The notes under the pieces were generated by a model. That model worked only from the letters and a program-made list of their open reading frames with translations. It was not told where the DNA came from and did no database searches. Shown one piece after another: positions 7,491-15,995 of a DNA stretch of 39,128 bases (its first letter is position 1; the number at the start of each line of letters is the position of its first letter). Both the position numbers and the translations under genes were made by a program. This DNA comes from Actinomycetota bacterium (GTDB lineage Bacteria; Actinomycetota; Acidimicrobiia; Acidimicrobiales; AC-35), in contig VAXP01000139.1 of assembly GCA_005884125.1 (NCBI GenBank), forward strand, positions 1 to 39,128. The letters run 5' to 3'.

Positions 7491-8168
7491 GTGGCCTTGG
7501 CCGTGGCCGCCCGGCTCACCGCCCACCTCGAGTCGTGGCTGGGGCGCTGGCCCCCGCCCGGACCCGGCTTGCACGTGGCCGGCTCGGTCCAGCGCAGCCG
7601 GCCGGGCTGGGACGGCCACGTCCATGGCGTCGTGGGGGTGATGACCCCGGACGGAGGCATCCTCTCGGTGCCACTCGAAGCCGAGGCCGCGGTGAGCGCC
7701 CTGGGGGTGGAGCCCGACGCCCTCATCAGGAGCGTCCCCGCCGCCTTGGGCCGGCCCGGCGCCGTGCTCGGCCGGGGCGCCTTCCGCTGGAGCGAGGAGC
7801 CCGCCCATCTCGCCGACGCCGGCGAGTGGATCGCCCGCTCCGACCCCCGCGTGCCCGAGTGGTTGCACCCGTTCAACGGCGACGTGCTCGTGGCCTGGGA
7901 CGAGGACGGGAGCTACGCCGGCGGGGTCGGGCGCAAGCAACACGACGCCCACGGGCACGAGCTCTCGGTGGGGACCGACGAGCGCATGCGGGGCCGGGGG
8001 CTGGCCCGCCGGCTGGTGGCCCAGGCGGCCAGGCGAGTCATCGCCGACGGCGCCGTGCCCACCTACCTGCACGCCTTCGACAACACGGCCTCGGCCCGGG
8101 TGGCCGACGCCGCCGGCTTCCCCGACCGGGGCTGGCAGGTGCTCGAGCTCTTTCAGCCCAGGGGCTGA
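7491..8168 (+). CDS. GNAT-family N-acetyltransferase
   Basis: 225 aa. The C-terminal half (about residues 95-225) is a GNAT domain: LSVGTDERMRGRGLARRLVA carries the acetyl-CoA pyrophosphate loop (R-G-R-G-L-A), and AFDNTASARVADAAGFPDRG is the typical C-terminal N..s..vaeklGF block. The N-terminal 90 residues form a less conserved region found in GNATs that have an additional N-terminal substrate domain. The substrate is unknown. GTG 7491 starts 6 bases after the VOC stop, so the two are likely co-translated. It is convergent with the sigma-factor gene. Confidence 0.85.
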   Translation: MALAVAARLTAHLESWLGRWPPPGPGLHVAGSVQRSRPGWDGHVHGVVGVMTPDGGILSVPLEAEAAVSALGVEPDALIRSVPAALGRPGAVLGRGAFRWSEEPAHLADAGEWIARSDPRVPEWLHPFNGDVLVAWDEDGSYAGGVGRKQHDAHGHELSVGTDERMRGRGLARRLVAQAARRVIADGAVPTYLHAFDNTASARVADAAGFPDRGWQVLELFQPRG

Positions 8169-8174
8169 GGCCCG

Positions 8175-8196
8175 GGCGCCTCCTTACCCCGGCGCC
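8175..8196. terminator. Hairpin between convergent genes
   Basis: GGCGCC at 8175-8180 pairs with GGCGCC at 8191-8196 across a 10-nt loop, in the 28-base gap between the GNAT and sigma-factor stops. No T-tract follows on either strand. Confidence 0.35.
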
Positions 8197-9060
8197 TCAC
8201 GCCGCGGGCTGTAGGTGCTGGTCGTCGGCCAGCTCGGCCAGGGCGTGCGCCTCCAGATCCCGCACCCTCCGGGCGGCCATGTGGAGCTGGCGCCCGGTGG
8301 CGCTGACCGACATCGGGGGCTGGCCGCCCAACCCGAAACGGAGGGTGACCACGGCCCTCTCCTTCTCGGGGAGCCTGTCGACGGCGACACGCAGGCGCCC
8401 GGTCAGGTCGTCGTCGGCCACGACGTCCTCGATCGACTCGGCGTCGGAGACCGCGGCCAGGTCACCCAGGCTCGTGTCCTGCCCCGCGGCGACGGGCTGG
8501 TCGAGGCTGGCGGTCACACGCGGAAGCGTCACCGCGTCCAGCACGTGCTCCAGGGAGTCCCCGGAGTCGGCCGCCAGCTCATGGGCCGTAGGGGGCCGTC
8601 CCAGCCCCTCCTCCATCTCCGCGGCCAGACGGTCGAGGCGGCGGGCCCGATCGGCGGGCACCGAGGGCACGTAGATGGGACGCGCCTCGCGCTGCACGCC
8701 CCTCTGCAGGGCATGCCTGATCCACCAGCTGGCGTAGGTCGAGAACTGGTAGCCACGTGTCCAGTCGAACTTCTCCACGGCCCGGATGAGACCGAGGGTC
8801 CCGTCCTGGATGAGGTCGAGCAGGTCCATGCCCGTGCCCTGGTAGCGCTTGGCCCAGTGCACGACCAGGCGCAGGTTGGCGCGAACCATCTCCGCCTTGG
8901 CCCGCTCGTCGCCCTCGGCGACGCGCTGAGCCAGCCGCCGCTGCTCATCGGCCGTGGGGAGCGGGACGGCGGCGATCTCCTCCAGATACCGCCCGAGCAG
9001 ATCGAGCTCGGCCGGCATCGTGGCCGTGGTGGGGGGGCGCTTGGCGTGCTTGGCTGTCAT
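8197..9060 (-). CDS. RNA polymerase sigma-70 family factor with altered promoter-recognition helices
   Basis: 287 aa from ATG 9060. Region 1.2 is [20 protein letters not shown]; region 2 is [20 protein letters not shown] then [18 protein letters not shown] and [19 protein letters not shown]; region 3 includes [14 protein letters not shown]; region 4 ends with [15 protein letters not shown] and the helix-turn-helix. It is the size of a group 2/3 (primary-like, non-essential) factor. In the -10 reading helix, WWIRHALQ replaces the usual WWIRQAIT, changing both residues that read position -12. The -35 helix ([20 protein letters not shown]) lacks the usual R-E-R..RQ contacts. A different promoter class is therefore expected. 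No clear ribosome site is seen. A CRP-like palindrome lies about 100 bases upstream. Confidence 0.9.
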   Translation of the reverse strand: MTAKHAKRPPTTATMPAELDLLGRYLEEIAAVPLPTADEQRRLAQRVAEGDERAKAEMVRANLRLVVHWAKRYQGTGMDLLDLIQDGTLGLIRAVEKFDWTRGYQFSTYASWWIRHALQRGVQREARPIYVPSVPADRARRLDRLAAEMEEGLGRPPTAHELAADSGDSLEHVLDAVTLPRVTASLDQPVAAGQDTSLGDLAAVSDAESIEDVVADDDLTGRLRVAVDRLPEKERAVVTLRFGLGGQPPMSVSATGRQLHMAARRVRDLEAHALAELADDQHLQPAA

Positions 9061-9160
9061 GGTCGCAATGAGGAAAACAACTGCGTGCGCTGCCTGCTTC
9101 CCGCCCGAGGGCGCCCGTGACCGTCGTCTCACCTCTCCTCCGGCCCGGTGCAGATCATGG

Positions 9161-9176
9161 CGTGACCTCGGTCACA
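9161..9176. promoter_or_regulatory. CRP/FNR-like binding site upstream of the sigma-factor gene
   Basis: CGTGACCTCGGTCACA matches TGTGA-N6-TCACA with one mismatch, with perfect GTGACC/GGTCAC arms around a 2-base centre. It lies about 100 bases upstream of the sigma factor start (9060) and 34 bases beyond the protease stop. A cAMP-receptor-type regulator is the natural reader, and an adenylate cyclase is encoded at 22815. The rest of 9061-9209 shows no other clear element. Confidence 0.5.
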
Positions 9177-9209
9177 CCGGACCCGGCACGGACCTGGCCG
9201 TCGCGGGTG

Positions 9210-10529
9210 TCAGTCGGCGGGGCCGGCGGCCAGGGTGACGGTGGCCGAGTGACGCCGGCCGGAGGAGTCGCTCCAGCCCAGCGCCACCTTGTCGCCGGGC
9301 TTGTGCGCCTTCATCAAGCCCGACAGCGTCTGGGACGAGTCCACGGCGTGACCGTCGAGGGACACGATGGTGTCGCCCGCGGCCAGGCCCGCGCCCGCAG
9401 CCGGCAGGCCGGGCTCGACCCCGGAGATCGTCGCTCCGCTCGAGCTGCCTGAGCCCTGGCCGGCCGGGTCCAGGGCCACGCCCAGGAAGGCGGGCAGGCC
9501 CAGGTGCACCGTCGAGGTGGCCTGGCCCGACTCGATCTGGTGGGCGACGCTCAAGGCATGAGCCGTGGGGATGGCGAAGCCCACGCTGGCACCGGAGCGG
9601 AAGCGGCGTCCTGCCGAGGCCGCGGTGTTCATGCCGATGACCTGGCCCGCGCTGTTGACCAGGGGCCCGCCCGAATCCCCGGGCTGGAGCGGCGCGTTGG
9701 TCTGGATCAGCCCGGTGAGGGTCTCGCTGTTGGACCCGCCGAAGTCCCCGGCCGTGATGGTCTGGTTCACGGCCTGGACCGTCCCGGTGACGACGGCGGG
9801 TGCGCCGCCGACGCCCCCGGCGTTGCCGATGGCGACAACGGAATCACCGGGGGTCACGGCCGAGGAGTTGCCGATGGGGATGGTCTTGAGCCCCGAGGCG
9901 CCCTGGATCTGGATGATGGCGATGTCGTCGGTGGGATCGGTCCCCACCACGGCGGCGTTGTAGGTGCGGCCGGTGTCGACCAGGGTGACGCTGATGTGGG
10001 TGGCGCCCTCGACGACGTGGTTGTTGGTGAGGACCTCGCCCGAGGGGGTCAGCACCATCCCGGTGCCCGCCCCCGACCCGCTCTGGTAACCGAGCTTGGT
10101 GTTGATGTCGACGACGCCGGGGGTGACCTTGGCCGCCAGGGCCGCGGTCGGACCGGTCGGGGCCGTCCCCGCCGACGGCGATCCCCCGCCCGAGAAGGGG
10201 CTGGTCGGGCTGGACGGGGCCACCGGCGCCGGGTTGGAGGGGGCGGCGGGAACCGATGGCGAGGCCGTGTTGAGGGTCGGGCGCACGCCGTGCCAGCGCC
10301 ACCGGCTCACCACGCCGGCCATGGCCCCCACTACCAGCGAGGCGGCCAGGGCCGCGGCCAGTGCCGACCGTCCCCACCGGGCCGGGGGCGCGGGGGGCGG
10401 AGCGGGGGGATGGGGCGGCGGCCCGTCCGATGGCGGGGGCGGCGCGGCCCAGGGCGGGGGCACGGCCACCCACTCCGGGTAGGGCCGTTCGGAGACGGCG
10501 GTCGTCGATGGCTGATGGCTGTCGGTCAT
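9210..10529 (-). CDS. HtrA/DegP-like membrane-anchored serine protease with PDZ domain
   Basis: 439 aa. The N-terminus is a Pro-rich cytoplasmic tail, followed by one membrane helix (SALAAALAASLVVGAMAGVV) and a low-complexity Pro/Ser linker. The trypsin-like domain has the triad His in TNNHVVEGATH, Asp in DPTDDIAIIQI and Ser in LQPGDSGGPLVNSAGQ. A C-terminal PDZ domain follows (ISGVEPGLPAAGAGLAAGD, then LMKAHKPGDKVAL). The active site should face outside the membrane. Family members degrade or process misfolded or regulatory envelope proteins. The gene starts 3 bases after the VWA stop, so it is the last gene of the moxR-DUF58-VWA operon and may service the same envelope process. Confidence 0.92.
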   Translation of the reverse strand: MTDSHQPSTTAVSERPYPEWVAVPPPWAAPPPPSDGPPPHPPAPPPAPPARWGRSALAAALAASLVVGAMAGVVSRWRWHGVRPTLNTASPSVPAAPSNPAPVAPSSPTSPFSGGGSPSAGTAPTGPTAALAAKVTPGVVDINTKLGYQSGSGAGTGMVLTPSGEVLTNNHVVEGATHISVTLVDTGRTYNAAVVGTDPTDDIAIIQIQGASGLKTIPIGNSSAVTPGDSVVAIGNAGGVGGAPAVVTGTVQAVNQTITAGDFGGSNSETLTGLIQTNAPLQPGDSGGPLVNSAGQVIGMNTAASAGRRFRSGASVGFAIPTAHALSVAHQIESGQATSTVHLGLPAFLGVALDPAGQGSGSSSGATISGVEPGLPAAGAGLAAGDTIVSLDGHAVDSSQTLSGLMKAHKPGDKVALGWSDSSGRRHSATVTLAAGPAD

Positions 10530-10531
10530 GG

Positions 10532-11500
10532 CTAGACGATCCTCTGGGTCCAGATGAGTGCGGTGACGGCTGCGGCTATGGCGAAGGCGAGGGCGATACC
10601 GGTGAACCAGGCCGTGATCTCGTGGCGGTGGACGTCGTAGCCCACCACCCTGCCGATCTGGCTGTACACCGACTTGAGCTGGCCCGCGCTCTGGGCCGTG
10701 AACGTCCTGCCGCCGGTGTCGGACGCGATCTGGGCCATGGCCGGCGGGTCCGAGGGCACCAGGATCGTGCGACCGCCCAGGTCCAGCTCGCCGTTCTGGG
10801 TGCCGAAGGCGATGGTGTTTATCTTCACGCCCGCCTGCCTGGCCCCGGCGGTGGCGTCGACCACGGTCTGGGCCGGCGACTGCCCGGGCCGGCCCACGGT
10901 CGGAGTCCCGTCGCTCATCAACACGATGGCCGCGGGAGCCCGCTTCCCGTCAGCGCCGGGGGGGAGGGTGTTGACGGCGTCGAGGGACAGGAAGATGGCG
11001 TCGCCTGTGGCCGTGCCTCCCCCGGCCCGCAGGGCGTTGATGGCGGCCAGGACCGTTGTGCGGTCGGCCGTGGGCGGCACGAGCACGCTGGCCGTGCTGG
11101 CGAAGGACACCAGGCCGAGCTGGACGCCGGGCGGGAGGGCGCCGACGAAGCCCCGCGCCGCCTGCTGGGCCGCGGCCAGCCGGCTGGGCGTGACGTCGTT
11201 GGCGATCATCGAGCCCGACACATCCAGCGTGAGGATCACGGTGGCCCGCTGGCGGGGCGTGCGCACGGCCCGGGCCGGCTGGGCGAAGCCGATGACGAGC
11301 AGGGCCAGCGCCCCCAGGAGGGCGGCCGCGGGTATGTGACGCTGCCAGCCCGAGCGCCTGGGGGCGACCGAGGCCAGCATGTCGACGCTCGTGAAGCGGA
11401 CCACGAGCTTGCGACGGGCCCTCTGCACGACGAGGTAGGTGGCGAGGAGGGCGACGGGCGCGGCCAGCAGCAGGAGCCTGGGCGCGGACAGGAACGTCAT
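10532..11500 (-). CDS. VWA-domain membrane protein (BatA-like)
   Basis: 322 aa. Two membrane helices at about residues 8-26 and 55-72, then a von Willebrand factor A domain, then a C-terminal helix (about 298-315). The MIDAS metal site is intact: D93-V-S95-G-S97 in LTLDVSGSM, a Thr in GGGTATGDAI, and an Asp in VLMSDGTPT. Such proteins bind a partner through the Mg site and act with MoxR ATPases and DUF58 proteins in envelope stress or protein-complex maturation. The ATG overlaps the DUF58 stop (bases 11497-11500). RBS-like purines lie in the DUF58 tail. Confidence 0.92.
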   Translation of the reverse strand: MTFLSAPRLLLLAAPVALLATYLVVQRARRKLVVRFTSVDMLASVAPRRSGWQRHIPAAALLGALALLVIGFAQPARAVRTPRQRATVILTLDVSGSMIANDVTPSRLAAAQQAARGFVGALPPGVQLGLVSFASTASVLVPPTADRTTVLAAINALRAGGGTATGDAIFLSLDAVNTLPPGADGKRAPAAIVLMSDGTPTVGRPGQSPAQTVVDATAGARQAGVKINTIAFGTQNGELDLGGRTILVPSDPPAMAQIASDTGGRTFTAQSAGQLKSVYSQIGRVVGYDVHRHEITAWFTGIALAFAIAAAVTALIWTQRIV

Positions 11501-12557
11501 CGCCCCGCCTCGGGGAGAGTCGAGACGGGCGCGCCCGTCGCCGGGGCGGTGGCGGGCGCGGGCCCGCCCTGTCCCAGTGACCGGGTGTGGAGCCGGTCAC
11601 CCCGGCGCCGCCCCACGAAGCGGACGACGTCGAGCAGCCAGTCGCGATCGGTGGCTCGGTGAGCACGCGACCGATGCGCTGCTGGCGCTCGGCGGCCACC
11701 GCCGCGTAGCCCCGGCGCAGGGTCCGGGAGTTGGTCTGGACGTAGAGGCGCTCGCCCGTCTCGGCGTCGACCAGGGCCAGCATCCCCACCGGGGGCAGGC
11801 TCAGCTCGCGGGGGTCGCTCAGCTGGGCGGCCACCACGTGGTGGCGCAGGGCCAGCCTGCGCAGGGGCGTGGCCCAGTCGGAGGCATCGAGGAAGTCCGA
11901 CACCACGATCACCTGGCCCCGGCGCTTCTGGGTGCGCTCCAGGCGCACCAGGGCGCCGGCCATGTCGGCACCGGCTGCCGGCGCCGTCTCCCGCCGGGGC
12001 GTGTCGTAGAGCACGGACAGGGCGGCCAGGACACCGAGGCGGCCGCCGCGAGGGGGAAGCGCCACCAGCTCGTCGCCCCCGGCGATGAGGACGCCGAGGC
12101 GGTTGCCGGCCCGCACGGTCAGAAATCCGAAGGCGGCCACCACGGCCAGGGCGACCTCGCGCTTCTCGCGCTGGGCCGTTCCGAAGTCGAGGCTGGCCGA
12201 GCGATCCACGACCAGGCACGTCTCCAGCTCCCGGTCGGCCTCGGTCGTCCTCACGTGAGGGGCCAGGGTCCTGGCCGTGAGGCTCCAGTCGATGCGGCGG
12301 GCGTCGTCGCCCGGGCTGTAGGGCCGGGCCCCGGCGGGCTCGCTCCCCGGCCCGGTGGCGAAGGCCAGGTAGTCGCCGCTCAGCATCCCGTCCAGGCGCC
12401 GGGTCACGTCCAGCTCCAGGCTGCGCAGCAGGGCGGCCTTGGCCGCCACCGTGGCCGGGTCGGCCGAGGGCGGCGAGGGCGGCGGGGACGGCGCGGTCGG
12501 CAGGGCCGGCGGGCCCTCCCGCCTGAGCCAGCCCCGGCCCCGCCCTGGCTCGGTCAT
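11497..12557 (-). pseudogene. DUF58 protein, frameshifted near its C-terminus
   Basis: The start ATG 12557 overlaps the MoxR stop (ATGA). DUF58 marks are LLRSLELDVTRRLDGMLSGD, YSPGDDARRIDWSLTART and TCLVVDRSASLDFG. The reading frame used from 12557 remains open far past the expected end but becomes nonsense after RQQRIGRVLTE, at about 11655. From 11655 the next frame gives TDRDWLLDVVRFVGRRRGD and ends at 11497, overlapping the VWA start by four bases, exactly the expected operon layout. Compared with relatives I remember, about 8 residues before TDRDWL are also missing, so the lesion looks like a small deletion not divisible by three. DUF58 proteins act with MoxR and VWA partners; function here depends on whether the lesion is real. 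Confidence 0.8.
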
Positions 12558-13651
12558 CCCGCCTCGTCCATTCCCCCGGCCAGGTACTCGGCCGCCGGTA
12601 TGGCATATGCGCCCGCGGCCTCGCCCTGCCTCGCTCCTCGCCCGGCGGCGTCGTCCTGGTGGGGGGCGACGCGCGGGGCCTCGATGGCGGCGAGCAGGCG
12701 ATCGATCACCTGGTCGACCTTGACCCCGCCGGCCAGGGCGTCGTAGGTGAGCAGCAGGCGGTGGCGCAGCACCTCGGGGACGACGTCGTAGACATCCTGA
12801 GGGACGAGGAAGCGGCGGCCCCGGAGCAGGGCCAGGGCCCGGCCGGCCGACAGCAGCCCCAGCGTCGCCCGGGGGCTGGCGCCCAGCGCCACCTGCGAGG
12901 CGAGCTCGGGCATGCCCCATCGCACCGGATCGCGGGTGCCCATGACCAGCCTCACGGCGTAGTCCCGCACGGCATGGTGGACGAAGACGCCCCCGGCCTC
13001 GGCCTGGAGGGAGAGAAGCTGCTCGGCCGACAGCACCTGCTCGGCCTCGGGCGCCCGCACGCTCATGCGCCGGGCGATCTCCTTCTCCTCCTCGTAGGAG
13101 GGCTGGTCGATGACGATCTGCATGAGGAAGCGGTCACGCTGGGCCTCGGGCAGGGCGTAGACGCCCTCGGACTCGATCGGGTTCTCGGTGGCCAGCACCA
13201 GGAAGGGGCTGGGCACCTTGCGGGTGTTGCCGCCGATGGACACCTGCTGCTCGGACATGACCTCGAGCAGGGCGGCCTGGACCTTGGCCGGGGCCCGGTT
13301 GATCTCGTCGGCCAGCACGATGTTGGCGAACACCGGGCCCCACTCGATGTCGAACTCCTCTTGGGACGGGCGCCATATGCGGGTCCCGACGATGTCGGCG
13401 GGGACGAGGTCGGGAGTGAACTGGATGCGGGTGAACGTCCCCCCGGTCACCCGGGCCATGGTCGAGACCGTGAGCGTCTTGGCCAGCCCGGGGACGCCTT
13501 CGATGAGGCAGTGGCCCCCGGCCAGCAGGCACACCAGGGCCCGCTCGACCATGCGGTCCTGGCCCACGATGACCCTCTTCACCTGGAAGAGGGCGTCCTC
13601 CAGCACGGCCGCGCTGCTCGGCTCGGGGGCTGCGGTTCGGCGAGCAGGCAC
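12554..13651 (-). CDS. MoxR-family AAA+ ATPase
   Basis: 365 aa from GTG 13651, chosen because GAGGAGG lies 6 nt upstream; the frame is open far beyond but without family resemblance. Walker A is EGVPGLAKT (about 51-59), Walker B is VLADEINRAP (about 112-121), sensor 1 lies in LVLATENPIE, and the lid segment includes GASPRATLGLLSAGRALA. MoxR ATPases are chaperone-like machines that mature or activate partners through the VWA proteins encoded beside them. It is the first gene of a four-gene minus-strand operon with DUF58, VWA and HtrA-like protease. Divergent from the DUF2510 gene; the 225-base gap must hold both promoters, but I see no convincing boxes. Confidence 0.93.
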   Translation of the reverse strand: MPARRTAAPEPSSAAVLEDALFQVKRVIVGQDRMVERALVCLLAGGHCLIEGVPGLAKTLTVSTMARVTGGTFTRIQFTPDLVPADIVGTRIWRPSQEEFDIEWGPVFANIVLADEINRAPAKVQAALLEVMSEQQVSIGGNTRKVPSPFLVLATENPIESEGVYALPEAQRDRFLMQIVIDQPSYEEEKEIARRMSVRAPEAEQVLSAEQLLSLQAEAGGVFVHHAVRDYAVRLVMGTRDPVRWGMPELASQVALGASPRATLGLLSAGRALALLRGRRFLVPQDVYDVVPEVLRHRLLLTYDALAGGVKVDQVIDRLLAAIEAPRVAPHQDDAAGRGARQGEAAGAYAIPAAEYLAGGMDEAG

Positions 13652-13876
13652 AGGACCCTCCTCGGGAGCTCGGGAACTCGGATGCTGACCTCTCCACCCT
13701 GCACCCCCAACCTGAACGGCGGCTACCGCAATCCTGTGAGCCCGCTTGGGAGATGGCGCCGGGCCCGGGCCCCCGGGCCGGTGCTCCGGCCGACGCATCT
13801 CGCCAACAGCCCATTCACAGCCGACCCCCAGCCCTACCCACCACACTTGACGCCTCGCGGGGCCGAGAGGATGGAT

Positions 13877-15127
13877 ATGGAGCACGAGGTCCGAGACGGT
13901 GGGAGCCCGGGAGCCGCGACCCCCGCGGCGGGAACCCAGCCCGTGGTCCCGACGCCGGTGTCCGGGACGCACCCGGTAGCGGCGCCGGTCAAGCCCAAGG
14001 CGGGGTGGTACCCCGATCCCTGGGCCCCCGCCCATCACCGCTACTGGGACGGTGACGTCTGGACGGCCCACGCCTTCCCCGACGGCCCCGTCCAGGCCCG
14101 GGACCGGGGCCGCATCGTCGAAGGCGCCGCTGCGCCCACCGCGCCCACTCCCCCCACCACCCTGTCTTCGCCCCCGCCACCGCCGGAGTGGGCTGCGCCC
14201 GCGGGCGGCCGCCCCCGCCCCGTCCCGCGGCCGTTGGAGCCGGGCCCGGCTTCGGTCGAGGCGGCCAGGAGATGGAGGCTGCCCGAGGGGCGGGCCCTCG
14301 TCGCCCTGGTCGTGCTGGCCGGCCTCATCACCGGCTTCTCCTCGGTCGGCATCTTCTACGCCCTGACGGGCGACTCCAAGCCCGCAGCACCGGCCGCGGC
14401 CCCGTTCGTTCCCCAGCTGCCCACGACCACGATTCCCAGCGCCACGCCCGGGACCACGCCGAGCACGGTGCCCGGCGCCCCACCGGGTGCGACGCCGGGT
14501 GCGACTCCGGGCGGTTCCGCTTCTGGTCCGAGCGATCCTTCGGCGTCCGTCCTGTCGGGTCTGGTGGTGAACCAGGCCGACGTGGCCCAAACGATCGTGC
14601 GCACCCTGGCCGGGGGCACCGAGGTCGCGGGCCAGCCCACGCTGGACCTGTGCAACGCCAACTTCCCCAGCGAGTCGTTGCGGACGGCGCGCCTGCAGGT
14701 CGCGGCCGTCGACGCCCAGGGAGACGGGGTGCTGAGCACCGAGGCGGTGCTCTACTCGAACCCGGCCGCCACCACCCAGGCCTTCTCCGAGCTGAAGTCG
14801 ACCGCAGCCAACTGCCCCTCGGGCCCCGTGGTCAGCCCCGCGGGAACGACGACCACCAAGTTCAACCCCCCGCCCGATGGCTCGTGGCCCTCAGTCCCCG
14901 GCGTCGAGCGACTCGCCTACGACTTCGTCTCCACCGACGACGGGGGCCAGACCCAACACACCGTGGCCGTCTACCTCAGGCGAGGTCGTGTCCTGATGGG
15001 GGTCTACTTCCCGCGACCGGACGGGGCCCAACCTTCCGTGCGCGGCCAGACCACCATGGCCGGTATCGTCAACCTCTTCGCCGCCCGCCTGGCGCAACTG
15101 TCCGCCGCGGTCGTGAACGGCGGGTAG
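13877..15127 (+). CDS. DUF2510 membrane protein with extracellular sensor-like domain
   Basis: 416 aa. I chose ATG 13877 because GAGAGG (13865-13870) is 6 nt before it; ATG 13871 abuts that site. DUF2510 is near residues 45-72 (AGWYPDPWAPAHHRYWDGDV and WTAHAF). A Pro-rich stretch, one membrane helix (LVALVVLAGLITGFSSVGIF) and a Pro/Thr/Gly-rich linker follow. The outer domain of about 190 residues has two cysteines (DLCNANFP and AANCPSGPV), which could form a disulfide as in PknH-type sensor domains. The architecture suggests envelope sensing or anchoring; no enzyme motif is seen. It is divergent from the moxR operon and precedes the lysozyme-like gene. Confidence 0.85.
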   Translation: MEHEVRDGGSPGAATPAAGTQPVVPTPVSGTHPVAAPVKPKAGWYPDPWAPAHHRYWDGDVWTAHAFPDGPVQARDRGRIVEGAAAPTAPTPPTTLSSPPPPPEWAAPAGGRPRPVPRPLEPGPASVEAARRWRLPEGRALVALVVLAGLITGFSSVGIFYALTGDSKPAAPAAAPFVPQLPTTTIPSATPGTTPSTVPGAPPGATPGATPGGSASGPSDPSASVLSGLVVNQADVAQTIVRTLAGGTEVAGQPTLDLCNANFPSESLRTARLQVAAVDAQGDGVLSTEAVLYSNPAATTQAFSELKSTAANCPSGPVVSPAGTTTTKFNPPPDGSWPSVPGVERLAYDFVSTDDGGQTQHTVAVYLRRGRVLMGVYFPRPDGAQPSVRGQTTMAGIVNLFAARLAQLSAAVVNGG

Positions 15128-15165
15128 GACGCCCACGGAACTCTGATCGACGAGTTGCCCTCGCC

Positions 15166-15816
15166 ATGTTTGTCCTCCAGGGGCCCGCACTGACGCGCCG
15201 CCGCAAGCCGGGCGCCGCCCTCGCCCTCCTGGTGGCGGTGGCCATCGGGGCGACCGTGCTGGTCAAGCTGGTCACGCAGGGCGGCCCCGGGGCGACGGGC
15301 TGTCGCGTCTCGGCCGGGTCGACCTCGTACCGGCTCGATCCGGAGCAGGCCGCCAACGCCACCACGGTGGCGGCGGTGGGCAAGCGACTGGGCCTTCCCG
15401 ATCACGCCGTGACCATCGCCCTGGCCGCCGCCCTCCAGGAGTCCAAGCTGCGCAACCTCGACCACGGCGACCTCGACTCGCTCGGGATCTTCCAGCAGCG
15501 ACCTTCGCAGGGATGGGGAACGGCCAGCCAGGTCATGGTCCCCCGCTATGCGGCCGCGGCCTTCTACGGCCGTCTGGCCATCGTCGCCGGATGGCAGGAC
15601 ATGGCCGTGACCGACGCGGCCCAGGCCGTGCAGCGCAGCGCCGGCCCCGACGCCTACGCCCGCTGGGAGCCGGAGGCCCGGCTCCTGGCCCAGGCGGTGA
15701 CGGGTGAGGTGGCGGCCGGTCTGTCCTGCACCTTCCCCCGCCCGGCCGGGAACAGGCCGGCCGCCTCCCTTCCCGCGGCCATGGCCCAGGAGCTGGGATC
15801 GGCGCCGCTGGGGTGA
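15166..15816 (+). CDS. Lysozyme-like / transglycosylase-like exported protein, N-terminal part
   Basis: 216 aa from ATG 15166. A basic N-terminus and hydrophobic segment (AALALLVAVAIGATVLV) act as signal or anchor. The lysozyme-like core reads IALAAALQESKLRNLDHGDL, where the Glu of LQES is the candidate catalytic acid, then SLGIFQQRPSQGWG. Family members cleave peptidoglycan or are heavy-metal/cell-wall-associated proteins; activity is not certain. The frame stops at 15816 just before a C-terminal domain that normally belongs to the same protein and is found in another frame immediately after (see next entry), so this gene looks split by a frame change. Confidence 0.82.
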   Translation: MFVLQGPALTRRRKPGAALALLVAVAIGATVLVKLVTQGGPGATGCRVSAGSTSYRLDPEQAANATTVAAVGKRLGLPDHAVTIALAAALQESKLRNLDHGDLDSLGIFQQRPSQGWGTASQVMVPRYAAAAFYGRLAIVAGWQDMAVTDAAQAVQRSAGPDAYARWEPEARLLAQAVTGEVAAGLSCTFPRPAGNRPAASLPAAMAQELGSAPLG

Positions 15817-15980
15817 ACGTGGCCCCGGCCCGGGGCTGGACGGTCGCCAACTGGCTCGTGGGCCACGCCCGCCAGTACGGCATCGCGTCGGTCGCCTTCG
15901 CCGGCCGGCGATGGACCCCGGGCGGAGGGACGTGGAAAGCCGACCCCCGGGCGGCGCCGTCAGCGGTGCAGGTCACCTGA
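15813..15980 (+). CDS. C-terminal domain of the lysozyme-like protein, displaced by a frame change
   Basis: From GTG 15813, overlapping the previous stop as GTGA, 55 residues read VNVAPARGWTVANWLVGHAR, QYGIASVAFAGRRWTPGGG and TWKADPRAAPSAVQVT. The pattern WtvA.WlvahA..yGi..V.f.gr.Wt is the C-terminal domain that follows the lysozyme-like core in related actinobacterial proteins. Either the sequence has an indel at about 15800-15815, or the protein is genuinely made as two coupled chains. I favour a lesion or sequence error because the domain alone has no export signal. The stop at 15978 is 15 bases before the convergent HAD gene. Confidence 0.6.
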   Translation: MNVAPARGWTVANWLVGHARQYGIASVAFAGRRWTPGGGTWKADPRAAPSAVQVT

Positions 15981-15995
15981 GCCGTTCGCGCCGGC

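Noticed and set aside
10950-11654. Continuation of the DUF58 start frame far into the VWA gene, as a giant fusion protein
   Set aside because: The sequence after the frame break is Arg/Pro-rich nonsense antiphase to the well conserved VWA gene.
15805-15820. Programmed -1 frameshift in the lysozyme-like gene
   Set aside because: No classical slippery heptamer (X XXY YYZ) or nearby downstream pseudoknot is evident; an indel is simpler.
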